A stretch of 64,000 bases of DNA from the NCBI GenBank assembly GCA_030068075.1, contig CM057839.1, positions 19,695,167 to 19,759,166 of the forward strand. Direction: 5' to 3'. Shown here in pieces: positions 22,331 through 34,312 of this stretch. Origin of the DNA: Paguma larvata. Lineage: Eukaryota; Chordata; Mammalia; Carnivora; Viverridae. The notes below the pieces were generated by a model. The model saw only the letters and a program-made list of their open reading frames with translations, was not told where the DNA came from and made no database searches. The position numbers and the translations under genes were made by a program. Numbering within the stretch: the stretch's first letter is position 1; each line of letters starts with the position of its first letter.

Positions 22331-24388
22331 AAAGCTGAGCATCTGTTATGAAGTCCAGTACAAAATGCTCCCATGTTCAATTGCTCATAGCCAATTTATT
22401 TAACCATACAATATTCAAAAGAATTTTGTGCTATTTGTTGCAAAATATATCATGAAATATATTTTCATTATCTCAATGTATGCGTTTTCTCCTAAGTGTT
22501 GGTTCATGATCAGAAAACTGACTTACGCCTTTCCACAGTAGGGAAGATTCATTTGACTTTTATGAGGCAATCTGCCAGGACTCTGAGCCATTGGCAAACT
22601 TGAGACAACATTTAACTACTAGTGTCAGGCCCCAGAAACTGTTTTATCAATCTCTTTCTTCTATTTGCCTTCAGGAGTGAAAGTCCTCTCCTATTGTACG
22701 TTGAACCACAATTTAAAACTAACCCCCCCCCGCCCCGGACACTGCACTTCCCAAGAATGTTGCTAGTCTCTGATGTATTATATATAGCCTCTGAAGCAGC
22801 AATGTTTGTATAATCACAAATCACACAGTGGGATCCAAGACTCCGGTGATTCTCATCTCGGCGGCTAAGCATATATGATATACACCTCATTTTTGCCTCA
22901 ATGAAATGTTGGAAATATGTATTTAGACACATCTTTGAATCACAGATATTATTGAAATTCGTCCTATATTAAGCATTTTTGGCTTTTGTCCAAAACAATT
23001 CCTCTAACAGCTCTAGTCACACACATGTACTACCGCAGGTCCACAGCAACATGTAACCCCCCAAGACAATTAAACTGACATAAAAGAAGGCTGTAAAAAT
23101 GTCTTTAGACTTAGCAAGTGAAAAGGGTGGTCTAGATCAAGTTAGCAATAATCTCTGCTTCCGTGAAGAATTCTAGAGTTTTGATTTAATTTGACATGTA
23201 GCCAGTAACTGCACCTTAGTTCAGCTGACCCGTGATGAGCCAAGGAAATTTATAACTCAGATATAAACTTGGCCCAGAAATACAAAGTAAAATGAAATTG
23301 AATCCCATACCATTTCACAGTGTCTGAGAGTTCAAAGTTTGGGAGGATTCCTGAGGAACATCTATTTTCTCTGGATTTTAAGCATGTCTTTCCATTGTGC
23401 TGTGTGATATTCCCACCCAGGCTCTCTTCAGAGCTTCAGAATTGTCTGCCTTTCCTCATACGTTGGTAGTTCTACACATATCCAATCTCCTGAAGTTTCA
23501 TCTTATATCCCAAGTAATTAAATAATTATTTTCCCCTGAACAATACTATTTTACTCCCTACAGAGCGATTTAGCATCACCTTTTTACATAATAAAATGTC
23601 TTCCAATTATCTTTTAATGAGTTATATTAAAAATCATAGACTTTATTGTTGTGACATGAATAGATTTTTTTGCACAAATCATATTATCAGATTTTATTAT
23701 TTACTCAATTTGTTACCATATTTAATTTAGTAGTACCTTGTTTAGGATATTAATGTATTTATTTGTGAGATAGGTTCATAATTGTTAGATTGTATTTATA
23801 TGTGTTTTCAGTTTCTGGTTTTTATAAGCACAGGGCTCCTATCAGAGCTAGAAACAGGAAAGAACACATGATAACTCCCTTTCTTTCTCTTTCAGTCTCC
23901 ATAAATGTCCCATAGGCAGAACTTAACTAGAGACTACGTAGAACATGGAAGGATGAATGTGAATCTGAGACCCACAGAGCAAGAAAGAAAATATGGATAA
24001 CTAATACTGCCCTTGTTTCTTTATCTTGTCACTGGACTGCGGTTTAAATGAGCTAAAACATTCCTCCATTAGTCTTCCCACAGTTACTTTTTCTGTTTTA
24101 ATATTCTTTTTGTCCTCGGCTATTCTAGTTAATTACCTCTATGCAGCTTGGGTGGTCAGTGTTTTATCATTTGCAGCACGGCTCAAATCTTCATTCTGGG
24201 GTAATCTTAGCCTTCAGGGGCCCACTTACATTGGATTGGTATAGTTTTTCATTAACATTATGACTGGAATGGCAATACTATGAGCCAGAGCAGAACACAC
24301 CACAAGATCCTGGCAATATCTTACTCATATTTGTAATGTAGCACATTTGAATAAGAAAAATAACCATTTCAGTCTACACCGCAGTTCC
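22331..24388. other. Unassigned sequence
   Basis: No repeat recognised by eye. A C-rich patch (taacccccccccgccccgg, about 22721-22739) lies inside a 106-codon open frame on the minus strand (22612-22932). That frame has no recognisable domain, so I do not call a gene. Confidence 0.5.
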
Positions 24389-24414
24389 TTTTTTTTTTTT
24401 TTTTTTTTTTTTTT
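24389..24414. repeat. T26 homopolymer
   Basis: An uninterrupted T run. It could be the tail of a reverse-oriented retrocopy, but the sequence after it (gcctattattcctatgctat) matches no element I recognise and no target-site duplication was found. Confidence 0.9.
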
Positions 24415-24519
24415 GCCTATTATTCCTATGCTATGCGAAGACTGCAATGGTTGGCAGTCAATCTAGATTTCTATATCAATGCTATATCATCGCTGAATAT
24501 CCTATCAAAACAGAAATTG

Positions 24520-25093
24520 TACTGAATAAAGTTAAAGAGCAAGGGAGACTTTATTCAAAACTATTGCAACAGGGGAGAGAAGCCAGAATTAGCTGGAGCT
24601 TAACTCCACTAAATACAAAAAGGTAGAAGAGATTTTAAGAGCTGGAGTAAGAGGACTCATAAGCTATTTGCATTTGCTAAAGGACTTTATTCAAAGGTAA
24701 AGTGAACTCTCTGCTATTTTCATGAAAGGAAGGAGTTTTACAACTTGGAGCAAGGTGCCTTTCGTAGTTAGTCCCCCACATTCATTCCTACAGAAACTAG
24801 GATATAAGGAGCCCTGTCCCCTTCATAATTGCATTTCAAAGAGATGGCACCCAAGTCCTTGAGAAAGACATGCCTAATTCCAAAACTGGCAAGAGCATTT
24901 AAAAAGGATTTATATTGTGGGGCACCTGGGTGACTCAATTGGTTTGCATCCAACTCCTGATTTTGGCTCAGGTCATGATTTCATGGTTCAGGAGTTTGAG
25001 CCCCATGTCGGGTTCTGCGCTCGTAGTGCAGAGCCTACTTGAGATTGTCTCTCTCTCTCTCTCTCTCTCTCTCTGCCCTCCCCTGCTCACTCT

Positions 25094-25127
<34 letters not shown>

Positions 25128-25790
25128 ATAAATACACATTAAAAAATTTAAAAATAATTAAAAAGGATTCATATTGCAAAGAGGCAGCTAAGAAAGAACA
25201 ATTTGAAATTTTCTAAAATGAATGCTCTAAGAAAGGGAATTTAGAGCCTAGATTCAAGAAAAAAGGCTGCATAAAGGTCAGTCTAGCTGGGAGGAAGTTA
25301 TTAAAGCCAATGGGTCAGTGCTGATGGAATCATTTCTGCATTAAATACTAACACCTGCAAACAGGAAACTATATTTTTGTGCTTCTCCTACATCTACTCT
25401 TTGATGCCTGAACTAAACATCATTGGTATGGAAGTAACAGTACTATTTGCTGGTGACTGGTTTAGAACAAATGCTGTGTCTTGAACCACAGCGCACAGGA
25501 CAGTGACTCTCACTGCACCTTGCTATCCACTCCAGCAACTGTGCGAGCAGGCCAATGATACAGGAAAGCTGCAGTTATCATGACTACTGAGGACTCAGGG
25601 CGACTTCAATGGTTACAGCCACCCAACTGTAATAAGGGATTCCGGAATATACCCTTTTATGCTCTTTTCAAGGATGTTGGCCCTCCTCTCATCAATAAAT
25701 TGCCTAGTATTGGCAGAAAGCCCTCGGCCTTGTTGGGTGTCTTAGTTAATAGTTGGGTAAACCAGACATACGTGCTAAAATGACTTCAAC
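24520..25790. other. Unassigned region, possible old LTR-like element
   Basis: Bases on both sides of the SINE at 24918-25159 read as one continuous, less AT-rich unit. gactttattcaaa occurs twice (24547-24559 and 24684-24696), giving a local direct repeat. A 67-codon open frame (25580-25783 +) has no recognisable domain. The wording resembles an old dispersed element, but I cannot name a family. Confidence 0.3.
24918..25159 (+). mobile_element. CAN-SINE with 17-bp TSD
   Basis: Starts ggggcacctgggtgactcaa. Aaaaaggattyatattg flanks it at 24901-24917 and 25160-25176, with one T/C difference. Two CT runs lie in the body (25050-25073 and 25098-25124). One of the clearest insertions in the window. 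Confidence 0.96.
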
Positions 25791-25859
25791 ACCACAGTCT
25801 ATCTATCTCTTGAGATTCTTTCTTCTGGAAATACAGTATCAAGTACAAATTTAGTGTTA

Positions 25860-26345
25860 GCAACATATAGAATTTTAAATTTTGAAGTAGCCACATTAAA
25901 AAAAATTGGGTGGCACCTGGGTGTCTCAGTCAGTTAAGGATCTGACTCTTGATTTCAGCTCAGTTCATGATCTCACAGTTCGTGATCTCACAGTTTGTGA
26001 GATGGAGTCCTCTGCGCTGAGCTTGGAACCTGCTTATAATTCCCCTCTCTCTGCCCTTCCCCCCCAAAAAATAAGTAAATAAACATTAAAAATAAACAAA
26101 AATGAAAAAGTAACTTTTAAAAATATTTAATAATTTATTTAATTCATTTTATTCAGATAGTTATAATTCCAATGTGTAATCAATATAACCTCTACTAATG
26201 GTATTTTACTTTTGTTTTGCACTAGATCCTCAAACTCTGATATGTATTTTACACTTAAACCACATCTTGATTTTGATGAGACACGGAAGCTTGATAGATA
26301 CATTTAGCTAGTGGTACTCTATCAGACACAATAGTACTTGACTAT
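25860..26345. repeat. Old dispersed repeat, copy 1 (unassigned)
   Basis: Sequence before and after the nested SINE (gaagtagccacattaaaaaa; then aatgtgtaatcaatataacc and gtattttacacttaaaccac, ending near agctagtggtactctatcag) resembles a common mammalian repeat. It is related to the copy at 38225-38525. The family name is uncertain; a hAT-type DNA transposon remnant is one possibility. Confidence 0.4.
25909..26095 (+). mobile_element. CAN-SINE with internal 15-bp duplication
   Basis: Head ggtggcacctgggtgtctca; tail with ataagtaaataaacattaaa. Bases 25966-25980 (catgatctcacagtt) are repeated in tandem at 25981-25995 (cgtgatctcacagtt), just before the B-box region, which is degraded. Confidence 0.92.
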
Positions 26346-27582
26346 ACCCAGGAATCGCTGGTAATTTAATCTCATGCTGAGTATACCACCACTAAATCTG
26401 TTTCAGAGATCTAGCTGAAAGACAGAAAGAGAGAGATTCCTAGTTGCTAGATGTAATACTTTGAACTTAATAATTTCCCCCCCCCTCTTAGTCTAGCAAA
26501 CTCTTAAACAAATTACCCATGGCTTGAGGATATGAATTTGAAAACCATGAAACACTTTTGACATCTCAGATTCAGGTTCTTAACTGGCACACTGGGATAT
26601 GCTGGCATCTGAATATAATTATAGATCAAGACTCATTGACAAGAGGTAGGAATGAAGAAAATTGACAGGCACTTGAAAGGTAAGTACCTAAATTAAGGTC
26701 TTAATGGACTGCCAATTAATGCAAGACATATTTCATCAGAGTGGAAGAGGAACTGTCTCTGCTGTCTAGAAGGGCTCAGTGGAATGTGGAGTTTGTTGTC
26801 CCTAGAATTATGTAAATGTCATCATTCTCACTTTCAGGAGTCATTTTTTTTCAATGGATAACTTTACCAAAGAAATCTGTGAATTCAACCTACATAACAA
26901 TTTATCATGCACTAGTTAACAAATTCATTGTATGGTTTTGGGCAATCTGATATATTCTTATAATCTTGAAACTTCCTGGTTTTGTCTCTATGCCTTGAGC
27001 ATTGAACTGAAAGAAACCTGCTGTTTTCTTTCTTTGATTTTTCGGTACTGTGAGAAGAGTTTCAGAACCCTTGTCTTTTGCATGCCCACTACAAACATTA
27101 TGTTAGCCATTGTTTCGTGATCAATAGCTATACCTTCAGTAAGGATTTTCTTCCAGACAACCACAGGTGATGATTGAAGTGACAATTTTGACATCATGTG
27201 CCCTAGATTACTACAGTTCCATTCTCTTATGTTAGTCTCATCCTCCTTGCCTTTAAATATAAGGCAGGTCAGACAGCCCTAATCCTAATACCTTATCCTT
27301 GAGGTCTGGCTGTTTGCCACCATATTTGATACCGATTACCAAGTCACTCAGGTTTCAGCTGCAATTCAACATGTTTTAATGAAAAAAATACGATGGAATC
27401 TTCAAAACAACAACAACAACAGAAAAGAAATTGGAACGTAAAATATTTGAGCTAGTCAAGAGAGAAGTAGAAACTAATTATCTATAGCATAATACAATTG
27501 TAAGATAAGTAGATTTCCACTGATATTTGATGTTTTTCTTAATATAAATGATACATTTTTATTATAATTTAATGTAATTATA
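26346..27582. other. Unassigned sequence
   Basis: No known element recognised. Holds a C run at 26477-26485 and a (CAA)n-like patch near 27407-27421. Confidence 0.55.
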
Positions 27583-27790
27583 TTTATTGAGCATTTTCAA
27601 TGTGCCATGAATTTTGAGATTGAGATGTGTTTTATTTGTATTATTGTATTGATCACTCAGGAACCATACAAGATTAGTACTGGCACAATGACTCCTTTGC
27701 CAATAAAAACATGAGGCATTTGGTGTTAAAGTAACCTGGCCAAGGTCATACAACTGTTAGAGCTGAACCATAGATTTACTTTGATGTAGA
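27583..27790 (-). mobile_element. MIR
   Basis: Reverse-oriented MIR: tattgagcattttcaatgtg, an internal core near 27690-27730, then acctggccaaggtcatacaa and ctgttagagctgaaccatag. The match covers most of the element. Confidence 0.75.
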
Positions 27791-27809
27791 GAATCCTATA
27801 GTACAAATA

Positions 27810-28233
27810 CCACTACTTATCCATTCTACTGTTGATGAACATTTGAGTCGTTTTCCATTTCTGATAATTATTAGTAATATTTTGACAGGAAATCTCATTC
27901 ATATTTTGCTGAATGTGTACACACATTTCCATTGGGTATAAACATGTTCAATTTAGCCATTGTATTCCTAAGAATTTTACCAACTAGAAGAGTTTGACTC
28001 CCTACAACAGCATTTGAGAGTTTCTGTAGATCCCTATCTTCAGCAGCACTTAGATTGGCCAGTCTTTCCCTTAGACTCCTTAAGTGAGTGTATAGCCATG
28101 TCTCATTGCTCTTTCTGAACATGCATGTGCATGGTTGTTAATGTAGTTGAGCACCATTTTACATATATTTTTGGCTAAGCATCTTTTGCCCGTTTTTCAG
28201 CTAGGTTGTCTTTCTTGATTTACACTATCTTCA

Positions 28234-28330
<97 letters not shown>

Positions 28331-28445
28331 ATGTGTGTGTGTATAGGATATTAGCATTTTATCAGTTATGTATTTTTCAAACATTATCTCACATTTAGTG
28401 GCTTGCATTTCCATTCCTTTAATTGTGTCTTCTGAAGAAAGAAAT
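27810..28445 (-). mobile_element. Old mammalian L1 fragment
   Basis: Contains reverse-oriented L1 landmarks in order: atccattctactgttgatga, gtattcctaagaattttacc, gttgagcaccattttacata, tcttttgcccgtttttcagc and cacatttagtggcttgcatt. Divergence marks it as an old L1M-type copy. A long compound microsatellite has grown within it. Confidence 0.75.
28234..28343. repeat. (TG)n(TA)n(TG)n compound microsatellite
   Basis: TG run, then a TA run of about 54 bases with one GTG interruption, then another TG run. The TA core can extrude a cruciform; it is a likely polymorphic and assembly-sensitive site. Confidence 0.97.
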
Positions 28446-29243
28446 TCTAATAAAGAACATTTGGAGTTACCTTATTATCCTGGTGAGAGTGTAAATGTGG
28501 TTTCTAACGAGCAGTTTTCATGAATGACTTGACTAATAAGTATTCTGAATTTGACGTTTCTCTTTTATATAAGAAAATTACCTACTAACTGCCTAAAGTG
28601 GCTCAGTTTCTTGACCATAATTGGAAAGTCTCAAGGCTTTAAGACGCAACACTTATAAAATCCAAACTGAAAATTAATTCTTTCAAGTGAATACCTGTAT
28701 CTACTAATTCTCCTTCCCTTTGAAAATTACAGTTGTTCATATATTAGTGGTTCAAGTTGAATTTTTGTTAAAAAATATTTCCCTTACACCCAAGAGGAAT
28801 TTGTTCCCATAGCAACAGCATAATATATTTTGTTTATTCTTCTAGGATGATAGCACTGCAGACTTTAGGTTTTGACTGATACTGATCTATTTTATTCTTC
28901 TTTGTAAGCTGAGGAATATGCATTGCTCAATTTCACAGGAGACTAGACCCTATCAATTTCCACTACTTTCAAAATTTCTAACACTTCCATGTGATATTTT
29001 GAAAAGTGTGTCCCATTTCAGATTACTTCTGAGGAGTTGAGACTTTCTGTTTTCTTATAGGCTGAAAATCTTTGTGAGGGTGGTGTTGTGAAATAGATTT
29101 CATCTTATTCTTTCCTGTGCAGGAAACAAGTGATAAGCAATCCCTTGGTCTCTTAATCGACTCTAATGCAGATCCTACTAATACTGATTTTATGCTTTTC
29201 TGAGCATATTATTTTATCTTTTTAAATTTAATATTATGTGGAG

Positions 29244-29292
<49 letters not shown>

Positions 29293-30119
29293 AATTAGAA
29301 GTTAATTCTAAGGCTATTCTCTGACACCAGAAGTGAAAAGACATTTCACAGTTTTTAAGAGTGACATCAGATGATCTGAACACCTTACGGCATTTCCTCA
29401 TAGAAAAGATTTCCTTTCAATTCAGTCACGTGAAACACCCAATATTATAACATTAATTAACCAGAATCATGAATCAGAATAGGAGACAGAAACACAATAC
29501 AAAGCAAGTATCAATCATGGCATAGTTGTTTCGTTCCCTGCCAGAGTTCTCAGTTTCTTAAATGGTAAATCAATCATACATGTTTGAAATGGATTATAAA
29601 GGAGAAAGAATATTATTGAAGTGTATTGCATATTTTGACAGTGATTCTACTATTAACCTTTAATTTTACCAACAAGCCTCTCTTCAATGAGATCATTGAA
29701 CAATGTTACACAACACATAAAATGAGAATTTAGAACCCAGACGCTGTCTTGTAAAACAACAGATCCCACACATGCTGTTGTCAGTCCCCTGTAGGCCTTT
29801 GGAGGTGATCTTGAACATGGTATTTGACTGGATTCTAGGAATTCTGTGGAGAATGTAGTTGATCCTTATCATGGCTGGAATCTGATGTTTCTACATACTG
29901 TTGCTGGGACACTCAAAGAACAAATCCGTGTTTTCTTGATACAATACAGTTCCGTTTGGGTGAATTAATAATACATCAAAATTGTATCAGTTAGTTTAAG
30001 AAAACACTTGATATTAGGACATGGCAGATGCAGGTCATGAATTCCCTTTGTTGTTGTTGTTGCTGTTTTAGACTTAATTTGGGTGGAGGGGAGCATAATT
30101 GAAAGAAAGGAAGGTATAG
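28446..30119. other. Unassigned sequence with one GT tract
   Basis: No element recognised apart from the (GT)n run at 29245-29289. Confidence 0.55.
29245..29289. repeat. (GT)n microsatellite
   Basis: About 22 uninterrupted GT units. Confidence 0.97.
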
Positions 30120-30840
30120 AAATTTTCTATAACACCTCCACCCTACACATACATAGCCTCCCCCATTGTCTACATCCCCCACTGGAGTGGTACATTTGTT
30201 AAGACCGATGAACCTACACTGATACATCATAACCACCCAAAGCCCTTAATATACATTACTGTTCGCTCCTCATCCCCTATATTCTGTGGTTTTGGACAAA
30301 TGTATGATGGCATGTATCCATGATTGTAACACCATGCAGACTATTTTCACTGCCCTAAAAATCCTCTGTGCTCTGCTTCTTTACCTCCGCCACCCCAGCA
30401 ACTTCTGATCTTTCTAGTCTCCATAGGTTTGCCTTTCCCAAAATGTCATGTAGTTGGATGATACAGTATGTAGCCTTTTTGGATTGCCTTCTTTTACTTA
30501 GTAATATGTATTTCAAGTTAATCCCTGCCTCTTTATGACTTGATATCTCATTTATTTTAGTGCTGAATAATATTTCACTGTTTGTATGTGGCACAGTTTA
30601 TTTATCCATTAACCTACTGAAGGACAGTTTGGTTACTTCTAAGTTTTGCCAGTTATGGATAAAACCGCAATAAACATCTGTGGGCCGATTTTTGTGCAGA
30701 CATATGAATTTCCTTTTAAAATATTTGCTGTAGCCTACATTCTAATTTAAAAGGCTATTTCTTATAAGTACTTTTGTGGGAGGGCTGGGTCATTGGGGGT
30801 ACAGAATTGTTAGTGTGTAGTGGGTAATCTCAAATATTAG
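30120..30840 (-). mobile_element. Old mammalian L1 3' end
   Basis: Matches reverse-oriented L1M 3' sequence in order: cacatacatagcctccccca, gagtggtacatttgttaaga, cactgccctaaaaatcctct, acagtatgtagcctttttgg, gtgctgaataatatttcact and tttatttatccattaaccta. No open frame is retained. Confidence 0.82.
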
Positions 30841-31008
30841 AAAAAACTGAAGTTTGGTGAGTGAGAACCAATTCCTAATGAAGTTAATCTTGGAGTCATC
30901 TAATCAGGTAGACCTCAAGATCGGTTGCCTAAAATTTTGCCTTTTATAAAAATTCTGCTTTTCCAAGAAGTAGTCACAGTACAAATAATAAAATCAAAAA
31001 CTAGTGAT

Positions 31009-31535
31009 GTGGCAGGTAGAAAATAAGATGGCCCTCATGACCTTTGCCCTGTTATATTATTCCTGCGCTTATATTGTATTATAAGGCAAAGTATAGTTTT
31101 TCTCAGTGAGCCTAATCGAATTACACAATTCCTTTAGAAACAGAGTCTTCTCCAGCTGGTGACACGAATCGGAGAGATTTTAAGTGTGTAAGATTCAGTT
31201 CACTCTGCTGATTTCAAGAGATGGGCTCATACGAACAAGTGTAGGCAGCATATAGATGCAAAGAAGAGACTCCAAATGACAAACAGCAAAGAAATGGTAT
31301 TTCAGACCTACAACCACAGCAACTGAATTTTTCTAGTAATTATAATAAGCTCAAAAGAAGCTTCTTCCCCAGACCATCCAGATAAAAGCCTAGCCCACAC
31401 AATAATTTGATTTTAGCCCTCTATAACTAGAAAACAGAACACCCAGCTAACTACAAGACTTATGACCTACCGAAGTATTGTTGTTGGCTGCTAAATTTAT
31501 GGGAATTTGTTGTATACCAGTAGAAAATTAATACG
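31009..31535 (+). mobile_element. MLT1-type LTR, sense orientation
   Basis: Landmarks in order: ggcaggtagaaaataagatg, aaacagagtcttctccagct, aacaatttgattttagcc-like text, acttatgacctaccgaagta, ggctgctaaatttatgggaa and the terminal gtagaaaattaatacga. Diverged solo LTR of an ERVL-MaLR element. Confidence 0.65.
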
Positions 31536-31584
31536 AATTTTCATACCTAGAAATGGATACTGCCATAGTGAGTTCTTTAAATAT

Positions 31585-31589
<5 letters not shown>

Positions 31590-31623
<34 letters not shown>
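31590..31623. repeat. T34 homopolymer
   Basis: A pure T run followed by gggaaatggtcagcaggtag. It could mark the tail of a reverse-oriented retrocopy of about 150 bases, but no known body or target-site duplication was found. Confidence 0.9.
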
Positions 31624-31624
<1 letters not shown>

Positions 31625-31794
31625 GGAAATGGTCAGCAGGTAGAGACTGGAGGAATTTAAGGAGCACGATAGCAAGCTTATATTTCCTTGAACAAACGGT
31701 TACTAGAAAGAGGAGCACTAAAGCCATTGATGTTGAGGGTTAAGAAGGAAGTTGGAAGCATATTTTTGGAAACTGAAAGGAAGGAGAGATTCTT

Positions 31795-32035
31795 TGACCT
31801 CTGCCTCTGAGACCACATCACCTCCTCTCTGACTCTGATGCTCCTGCTGCCCTTATTTAAGGATAGTGATTGAATTGGGCCCATCTATTAGCCAAGATAA
31901 TCTTCCCATCAGAAAACCTTTAACAATCAAATTTCCATAGTCTCTTTTTCCATGTAAGCTAACATATTCAGTTTCCAGAGATTAAAACATAGGCTTATTT
32001 TATGGGTGCGTGACATTCAACCTATAGTAATACAC
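31795..32035 (-). mobile_element. MLT1-type LTR, partial (3' LTR of a MaLR element)
   Basis: Reverse-oriented LTR text: tctgactctgatgctcctgc, gattgaattgggcccatcta, tccatgtaagctaacatatt and gtgacattcaacctatagta. Its LTR start (on the minus strand) is at about 32035. Internal MaLR sequence continues directly beyond it, so this is the 3' LTR. The far end of the LTR is lost or unrecognisable. Confidence 0.65.
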
Positions 32036-32430
32036 CTTCTCGCCCTTAAAAATTCACATCCAACCCCAATATTCATACAAAATGCATTCAGCCCACCCCC
32101 AATATTCCTAAGAAGTCTCAACTCATTACACCATCAACTCAAGGTAGCAGTCTCATCTAAATCCCATCAGCTACAAAATCTCAGATTTCCTTATCTAAAC
32201 AAATTCAGGTTTAGAGAAAGTTCTGGATTATCCATTCTGAGGCACAGTTCCTCTATATCTGTTGACCTGCCAATCTAGAAAACAAGTCATCAACTTGAAA
32301 AATACAATGTTGAAACAGACATAGGACATAATTATAGAAATTGCCATTCAAAATTGGAGAAAACTGCAGGAAAAAAGGAGTCGTGAGTCCTGAGCAGTTT
32401 TGAAACTCATCCTAACAACATCTTTTAGGA
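32036..32430 (-). mobile_element. MaLR internal sequence (decayed endogenous retroviral element)
   Basis: Adjacent to the LTR above. Contains ttacaccatcaactcaaggt, agcagtctcatctaaatccc, ctgaggcacagttcctctat and acagacataggacataatta, landmarks of MaLR internal regions near the 3' LTR. No coding capacity remains; MaLR elements lack intact retroviral genes and depended on other elements to move. Confidence 0.55.
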
Positions 32431-34108
32431 CCCTAATTTTTTCAGCTTTATTGAGATATGGCTGATAAATAAAATTCTTGCTCTGAGATCCCAGAATAGA
32501 AGCCAACCTGGTGACATCTTGACTTTAATTCTGTGAGATCCTAAGCAAAGTACTCAGGTAAGCTCACCAGAATTCTGATCTAAAGAACCGTTAGATTCTG
32601 GAGAATTTTATAGTGACTTTTAGTAAGAATTTTTTTTTTGGTAAATGTTTATAATCCATCTATTTAATAATCTGTTTCAGAGTTTTATTAGGTTTATAAT
32701 TTATACGTTGCAGAATATATTTTTTATTTCAAACAAAAATCTCAAAGAACTGTTAGAAAATAAAAGAGTTTGTTTTAGACCACTTTGTGCTAATTTTGTT
32801 ATGCAGAAATTGAAAACTCATATATGGACAATAAATCATTTGATTTGATGACATCTAGAATGCCATGGTCATATAGCATCCTCTTTGGGTATTCTGCTCA
32901 GGGAACATAAAGTATCATTCTGTAAATCATAATAGAGTTTGAAAAGTCTCATGAAAATGTGGTCTCAAAATTTTTTTCAGTGTCTTTGACTTAGTATAGA
33001 GCTGTGATATAACTGTCTAATCAGTGTGTTGTCCATTGCTGTGGTGGGAGGCAGGATATAAGATATCATTGAAGAGGGTAGAAATATTCAACATCAGTGG
33101 CATAGAGTTGCACTCACTCTCCACTATAAAATGATAATTTATTAGTGAGGGAATTTTGAATGAATTACTACGTAATAAAAACCAAGACAGAAAGTCAGTT
33201 CAAGGTATCAAAAACTTATTCTGTAATCCTTGTTCAAGGAGGTAAACCTGATTAACATTAACGATACATGTCAGGGATATTGGGGAATGACATATTGCTA
33301 TGATTCAATGGATGCTAATGATAACTGTGTTTCATGTCAAAATGATGTTCGAGACAAAGAATTGATAACAATAATAATGTACCAAAATTTAACTTAAAGA
33401 ATAATTTTCAATGTCTCCAAATATAGCTTAATAAAATGTAATGGAGGTCCAAGACTTAGCCCTAACCTCTGTTGAAAAATTTTTAAAAATGCCTATTTAA
33501 TATATTTGGAGAAATTCGGTGTCTGAGTAAGAATTTAGTATAGCTACAAAAGATTCTGAGAACCCATTGAAATTCACAATACTTGGGCTCTTTTTCACAT
33601 ATAATAAATTTCTGAACCTAACCAGCGGTGAGGTTTTAGTATTTTTTATTTGAAATCTATTAGGAGTATATAGGTTCTGTTAATTTATTTACTTTTTTCA
33701 GGAAGTTATTAAAATAATCTAACACCTTAAAACTACAGTCTTTGGAATAAAGTATCTCACACTGCTCATATTTTAAACTGTTGAGTTTTAAAGGAATATT
33801 AATAAATAATTTATAGTAGATTAAAGAAAGTTTTAAAAAGTTATTAAAAGTAAATTTTTGTGATCTTTAATCATTCTGGTTTTACAGTAAAATATAAATA
33901 GAGTTACTTCCTGGAAAAAAGGATGATAATAATATAACCTCTAAATACTAAACTTAATGCATTGAAATTGAAGAGATGCAATTAATAGGTTAAAGGGATT
34001 TGAAGAAATTAACAATTTGTCAATAAAATCAACAAATAGCCCCCCCCATTAGATCATATAAATATTAGACTAATCATGCTACTGCCAGTTATCTTTAAAT
34101 AAATCTCA
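32431..34108. other. Mostly unassigned
   Basis: Bases 32437-32480 (ttcagctttattgagatatg) resemble a scrap of L1 3' sequence. Bases 32480-32600 faintly resemble another MLT1 piece (gtgacatcttgactttaatt). Beyond that nothing is recognised; short open frames only. Confidence 0.45.
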
Positions 34109-34312
34109 GGCTGAAATACCTGGTTGGTTCGATTGGTTAAGTGACTGACATCCACTCTCAGCATGATCTCGGGGTTAGTGGGTTCGAGCCTGGCATGGGG
34201 CTCTGTGCTGTCAGCTAGGAGCCTGGAGCCTGTTTTGGATTCTGTCTCCCTCTCTCTCTGACCCTCTCCCACTTGTTCTGTGTCTCTCAAAAATGAACAA
34301 ACATTAATTTCT
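34109..34312 (+). mobile_element. CAN-SINE, diverged head
   Basis: The head is decayed (ggctgaaatacctggttggt), but the B-box (gggttcgagcctggcatggg), body (tgtcagctaggagcctggag) and tail (caaaaatgaacaaacattaa) are clear. TAAATCTC-like sequence on both sides is a weak target-site duplication. Confidence 0.92.

Noticed and set aside
22612..22932. 106-codon open frame on the minus strand with a glycine run
   Set aside because: The glycine run comes from a C-rich patch; no domain or splice context supports coding.
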